From: Planctomicrobium sp.
GTDB taxonomy: Bacteria > Planctomycetota > Planctomycetia > Planctomycetales > Planctomycetaceae
Direction: 5' to 3'
Assembly: GCA_029259835.1 (NCBI GenBank)
Contig: JAJDEL010000531.1
Coordinates: forward strand, 1-10,153
Length of the DNA stretch: 10,153 bases
How positions within the stretch are numbered: position 1 is the first letter of the stretch; each line of letters opens with the position of its first letter. The position numbers and the translations under genes are program-made. This document shows, piece by piece, positions 7,106 through 10,153 of the stretch. The notes below the pieces were generated by a model. The model ran no database searches and was not told the origin of the DNA. It worked only from the letters and a program-made list of their open reading frames with translations.

Positions 7106-8367
7106 TTGCTCTCACTCCGTTTCTGTCTGTTCATAACCGACAAAATCCCGAATGCCGTGAGCACCATCAGGGGAGCCTCAGCCGGAAGTCGATACCTTAA
7201 CGAACTGACAAAAATGGTATGGAGTGCAGAAAAGTAGAATATCGGCCCGGCACAAATGACAATAGACCAATACTGCCGCCGAATTCGGACACCTCCGATG
7301 ATTGCAAGCAGAAAGACTGGCAATGTGTACAGGCAGAGTCCGATCCGAATGATCGCTTTGTCAAACTGCTCCGCATTCGGCCAGGGTTTCCAATATCGCC
7401 ACAGTTTGATCCCGGCCAATTGGACAACTCGTCCGGGGTTTGCTTTTGCGAAATCCACCGCTCGGCGGCGATATTCCTTGTCGACTTCATATTCAGAGAA
7501 TTCCAGCGGTAGCTGGTCTTCATCGAAGAAACGCATGTCGCTGTCACCGGTCGCCTGCGGGTTGAGACCATCGTACAGACTTGGTCCCATCCAGTACGTC
7601 GTCAGCGAAAAATGCCCAGAGACGGACTTGTTCCGCAATCCCCAAGGCAACAGGCAGAGGAATAGACTCAGCATGATCAGTGCCGCTGCGGCGGAACTCT
7701 TCCGTCGAGGCTTGATCAACAAAAACAGGAAGAGTGAGGCCAGCGGGCCGATCAAAATCCAACTCGGCTTCATATAAACACCCAGCGCAATCGACCCGCC
7801 TGTCAAAGAAGCCCAGCGAAGCGCAGGCCATAACCTTTCAACTTTGAGTTGATCAGTGAGTGAAGTTGTGAGTCCGTGCAGACAGATTAACGTGAGCAAC
7901 ATCGCCACGGTGAACGCCGTTTCGGAAAGGATCAATCCTGAAAACCCGACGGACGCTGGAGCGACTGCCGCCAGCGCTGCTGCAATCAATCCGACGTTTG
8001 GAGAGTGGAGTCTTTTCCCCAAAACGTAAACCAGCCAGCAACTAAACGCCCCCAATGTTGCCAACATGAGTCGAGCGGCGAAGAGACTCTCGCCGAAGAG
8101 CTTGATCGAGATTGCCAGAATTGCCGGGAAGCCTGGCATCCGATGGACATAGCGTGGCGGCGTATGAACCGCATAGTCGCTCCCGCTGACAATCGACTTC
8201 GCCAATTCCCAGTACCCTTCTGCATCACCTGCAATCAGATACTCTTGCCCTCTGGTATCAAGCTTCACATGCAACCAGACGACGAACCCGACCCGCAAGC
8301 CAAGAGCAACAAGCAAAATGACCACCAGCCATCGGCAGTCGCACATTGTTCCTTGTCGAGAACTCAT
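7102..8367 (-). CDS. GT-C fold membrane glycosyltransferase, family 39-like
   Basis: The 421-residue protein has about ten hydrophobic helices (first at 13-33, last at 392-413). It has the features of polyprenyl-phosphate-sugar-dependent GT-C transferases (PMT/ArnT type). The first outward loop carries GDAEGYWELAKSI, with Asp48 in the place of the usual catalytic acid. HRMPGFP (75-81) and LILSETAF (145-152) follow, and a hydrophilic loop (about 245-335) precedes the C-terminal helices, ending in RYRLPAEAP (391-399). Such enzymes move a sugar from a lipid carrier to a glycan, lipid or protein on the outer face of the inner membrane. Its ATG overlaps the amidotransferase stop by 4 bp (ATGA), which supports this start and translational coupling. 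A second ATG at codon 8 is possible. The stop codon TAG lies inside the palindromic element downstream. Donor and acceptor cannot be deduced. Confidence 0.82.
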   Translation of the reverse strand: MSSRQGTMCDCRWLVVILLVALGLRVGFVVWLHVKLDTRGQEYLIAGDAEGYWELAKSIVSGSDYAVHTPPRYVHRMPGFPAILAISIKLFGESLFAARLMLATLGAFSCWLVYVLGKRLHSPNVGLIAAALAAVAPASVGFSGLILSETAFTVAMLLTLICLHGLTTSLTDQLKVERLWPALRWASLTGGSIALGVYMKPSWILIGPLASLFLFLLIKPRRKSSAAAALIMLSLFLCLLPWGLRNKSVSGHFSLTTYWMGPSLYDGLNPQATGDSDMRFFDEDQLPLEFSEYEVDKEYRRRAVDFAKANPGRVVQLAGIKLWRYWKPWPNAEQFDKAIIRIGLCLYTLPVFLLAIIGGVRIRRQYWSIVICAGPIFYFSALHTIFVSSLRYRLPAEAPLMVLTAFGILSVMNRQKRSESK

Positions 8368-10153
8368 GGGAGGGCAACTCCGTCAGGGACGTCACCATCA
8401 ATGAATATGCGGTGCCAATGTTCCAGGCAGATCAGATTCCACATTCGGTACGAATGATCCCAACGACCGTTCATGTGGTCGTCCACCATCTTTTGCAGTG
8501 CTGCTGGTTTGAAGTAACCACGCTCGAAGCATCGCTCGGAAAGGAGAGAATCCTGCACCATCGGTTTCAGTTCGTTGCGGAACCAGTGGTCAATCGGAAC
8601 TCCGAAACCCATTTTATTTCGCTTTTGGATTGACTCCGGAATCAGGTCTGCAAAGGTTTCAACGAGGATCCGCTTGCCAAGACCCTGACGGTATTTCAAT
8701 TCAATCGGCATCTGCGCCGCCAGTTCAACGACGTGGTGATCGAGAAACGGGCTGCGCACTTCGAGGCTGTAGCACATGCTGGCGACATCGACTTTCTTGA
8801 GGATATCGCACGGCAGGTAACTCACCACATCAGCACTTGTTGTCCGCGTGACAAAATCGCGACTCGGACATTCTTCGTAGGTGGATTGGATGAATTCACT
8901 GCTGTCGAAACCATCAATGGATTTTCGGAACTCAGACGTATAGAGATCATTCCGGGATTGCTGATCAAAGATTCCGATCCAGCGGAGGTAGCGTTTTTCA
9001 GGAGTTTGCCCCAGCGCCCCAATGAATCGCTTCAAGCGGCGACCGAACGAGCGTTGCTTCGTTGATGTCGGAATCTGCTGCCAGAGATCCCACCCGAACA
9101 TGGAGCGAACCGACTGCGGTAACCAGTCCGTTTTCCCAGCGAGATCAACAGCCTGATAGCGTGGATACCCAGCGAATAGTTCGTCGCCTCCATCTCCGGA
9201 GAGAGCAACCGTCACGGTCTGCCGTGTGACATCCGAGAGGTACATCGTCGGGATTGCAGAGCTATCACTGAATGGCTCGTCGTAATGCCAAATCAGCTTG
9301 GGGAGCGTTTTCAGTGCCGACGGCTCGACAACAAACTCGTGGTGGTCCGTTCCAAGATGTGCTGCCGCTTCTCTGGCGTATTCACGCTCATCAAATTCTT
9401 TAACCGGAAAGCCCATCGAGAATGTATGAATAGGTTTGTTCGAGAGAGATTGCATCAATCCAGAGATGATCGTCGAGTCAACACCGCCAGACAAAAACGA
9501 ACCAATCGGAACATCCGAACGCATCCGCAGCCGAACAGCTTCAGTCAACGCCTCACGCAGTCGTCGCTTCCATTCATCGACCGGTAAGGTCGGCAGCGGT
9601 GCCGTCTCAGTCGGTTCATAAGGAGGTTGCCAGTAGCGGGAGACCGTGACATTCCCGGCTTCAAATACGAGCATGTGTGCTGGTGGAAGTTTCTGAAAAC
9701 CCTGCAGAACCGAACCTGGATACGGAACGTACTGGTAGGTCAGGTACTGATCGATCGCACGACGGTCGACCTTTCGCTCGACGCCTGGAACTTGAAGAAT
9801 CGCCTTCATCTCGCTCGCGAAGAATAGCCGCCCATTGTCGTGTCGATAAAACAGCGGTTTTTGTCCCAATCGATCACGAGCAATCAGCAACCGTTCCCGA
9901 TTTCCGTCCCAGATTGCGAAGGCAAACATCCCGCGCAAATGCTGAACGCAATCGTCCCCATGTTCTTCGTAGAGGTGAACAATGACTTCGGTATCGGTGT
10001 CTGTTTTGAATTGATGCCCCTTCTTGACCAACTCCGTTCGGAGTTCGCGGTAGTTGTAGATCTCTCCATTGAAGGCAATCCAGACAGTCTCATCTTCATT
10101 CGACAAAGGTTGGTGCCCTCCGCCGAGATCGATGATCGAAAGACGACGATGCC
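8364..10153 (-). CDS. asnB: Glutamine-dependent asparagine synthase-like amidotransferase, N-terminus outside window
   Basis: The frame is open to the window edge and its first visible residues are HRRLSIIDLGGGHQPLSNED, a hallmark of AsnB near residue 50, so about 50 residues including the catalytic Cys2 are missing. It transfers glutamine amide nitrogen to an ATP-activated carboxylate. The glutaminase domain shows FNGEIYNYREL, TDTDTEVIVHLYEEHG, RGMFAFAIWD and ARDRLGQKPLFY. The synthetase domain shows the PP-loop SGGVDS (nt 9491-9474), SGDGGDELFAGYPRY (9200-9156), the LPCDILKKVDVASM and EVRSPFLDHHVVE segments, and RNKMGFGVPIDHWFR. The complete protein would be about 645 residues, near the length of the amidotransferases of exosortase-associated exopolysaccharide clusters, which it resembles in sequence style. 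Coupled to a glycosyltransferase, it may amidate a sugar or aminoacyl group in a surface polymer rather than make free asparagine. TTG at 10106 is an internal codon, not the start. Confidence 0.93.
   Translation of the reverse strand, partial: HRRLSIIDLGGGHQPLSNEDETVWIAFNGEIYNYRELRTELVKKGHQFKTDTDTEVIVHLYEEHGDDCVQHLRGMFAFAIWDGNRERLLIARDRLGQKPLFYRHDNGRLFFASEMKAILQVPGVERKVDRRAIDQYLTYQYVPYPGSVLQGFQKLPPAHMLVFEAGNVTVSRYWQPPYEPTETAPLPTLPVDEWKRRLREALTEAVRLRMRSDVPIGSFLSGGVDSTIISGLMQSLSNKPIHTFSMGFPVKEFDEREYAREAAAHLGTDHHEFVVEPSALKTLPKLIWHYDEPFSDSSAIPTMYLSDVTRQTVTVALSGDGGDELFAGYPRYQAVDLAGKTDWLPQSVRSMFGWDLWQQIPTSTKQRSFGRRLKRFIGALGQTPEKRYLRWIGIFDQQSRNDLYTSEFRKSIDGFDSSEFIQSTYEECPSRDFVTRTTSADVVSYLPCDILKKVDVASMCYSLEVRSPFLDHHVVELAAQMPIELKYRQGLGKRILVETFADLIPESIQKRNKMGFGVPIDHWFRNELKPMVQDSLLSERCFERGYFKPAALQKMVDDHMNGRWDHSYRMWNLICLEHWHRIFIDGDVPDGVALP

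Noticed and set aside
7256..7777. 173-codon open frame antisense to the glycosyltransferase gene
   Set aside because: Complementary shadow of a convincing membrane protein; composition is unlike a real protein.
8005..8457. 150-codon open frame on the plus strand across the amidotransferase/glycosyltransferase junction
   Set aside because: It runs opposite two well-supported coupled genes and has no domain or start-site support.
10104..10106. TTG as possible start of the amidotransferase
   Set aside because: The same frame continues upstream with HRRLSIIDL and GGHQPL, conserved AsnB sequence, so the true start is beyond the window.

Overview
The window is about 10.2 kb of bacterial chromosome. 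Its gene types, intergenic style and moderate GC suggest a Gram-negative bacterium, most likely a planctomycete. That placement is inference from gene content (a long AsmA-like protein, a proline-rich membrane-anchored protein, a tail-anchored STAS protein and a stand-alone GspE/PilB-like ATPase) and was not tested by phylogeny. There are six protein-coding genes, the outer two cut by the window edges. I see no tRNA, rRNA, CRISPR array or transposase.

Left part (1-1653): a minus-strand gene, cut at its 3' end, encodes an N-terminally anchored, proline/glutamate/serine-rich protein. A divergent intergenic region of about 450 bp follows, holding several small hairpins. One of these looks like an intrinsic terminator reading in the + direction.

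Middle part (1654-3613): two plus-strand genes. The first encodes a small STAS-domain protein with a degenerate signature loop and a C-terminal membrane anchor. The second encodes a GspE/PilB-type secretion ATPase with a short N-terminus and without the usual zinc-binding cysteines. The ATPase gene ends at a strong hairpin terminator that separates it from the convergent gene.

Right part (3625-10153): three minus-strand genes, read right to left: asnB-like glutamine-dependent amidotransferase (N-terminus outside the window), a GT-C/family-39-like membrane glycosyltransferase overlapping it by 4 bp (ATGA), and a 1127-residue AsmA-family envelope protein. A palindromic, REP-like element lies between the last two and supplies the stop codon of the glycosyltransferase gene. 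The amidotransferase resembles those of exosortase-associated exopolysaccharide clusters. The amidotransferase-glycosyltransferase pair is therefore probably part of a surface-polysaccharide operon continuing beyond the right edge, and AsmA may serve the same envelope.

Most of this is recognisable family biology. The least ordinary parts are the STAS/ATPase pair and the palindromic element that forms a gene end.
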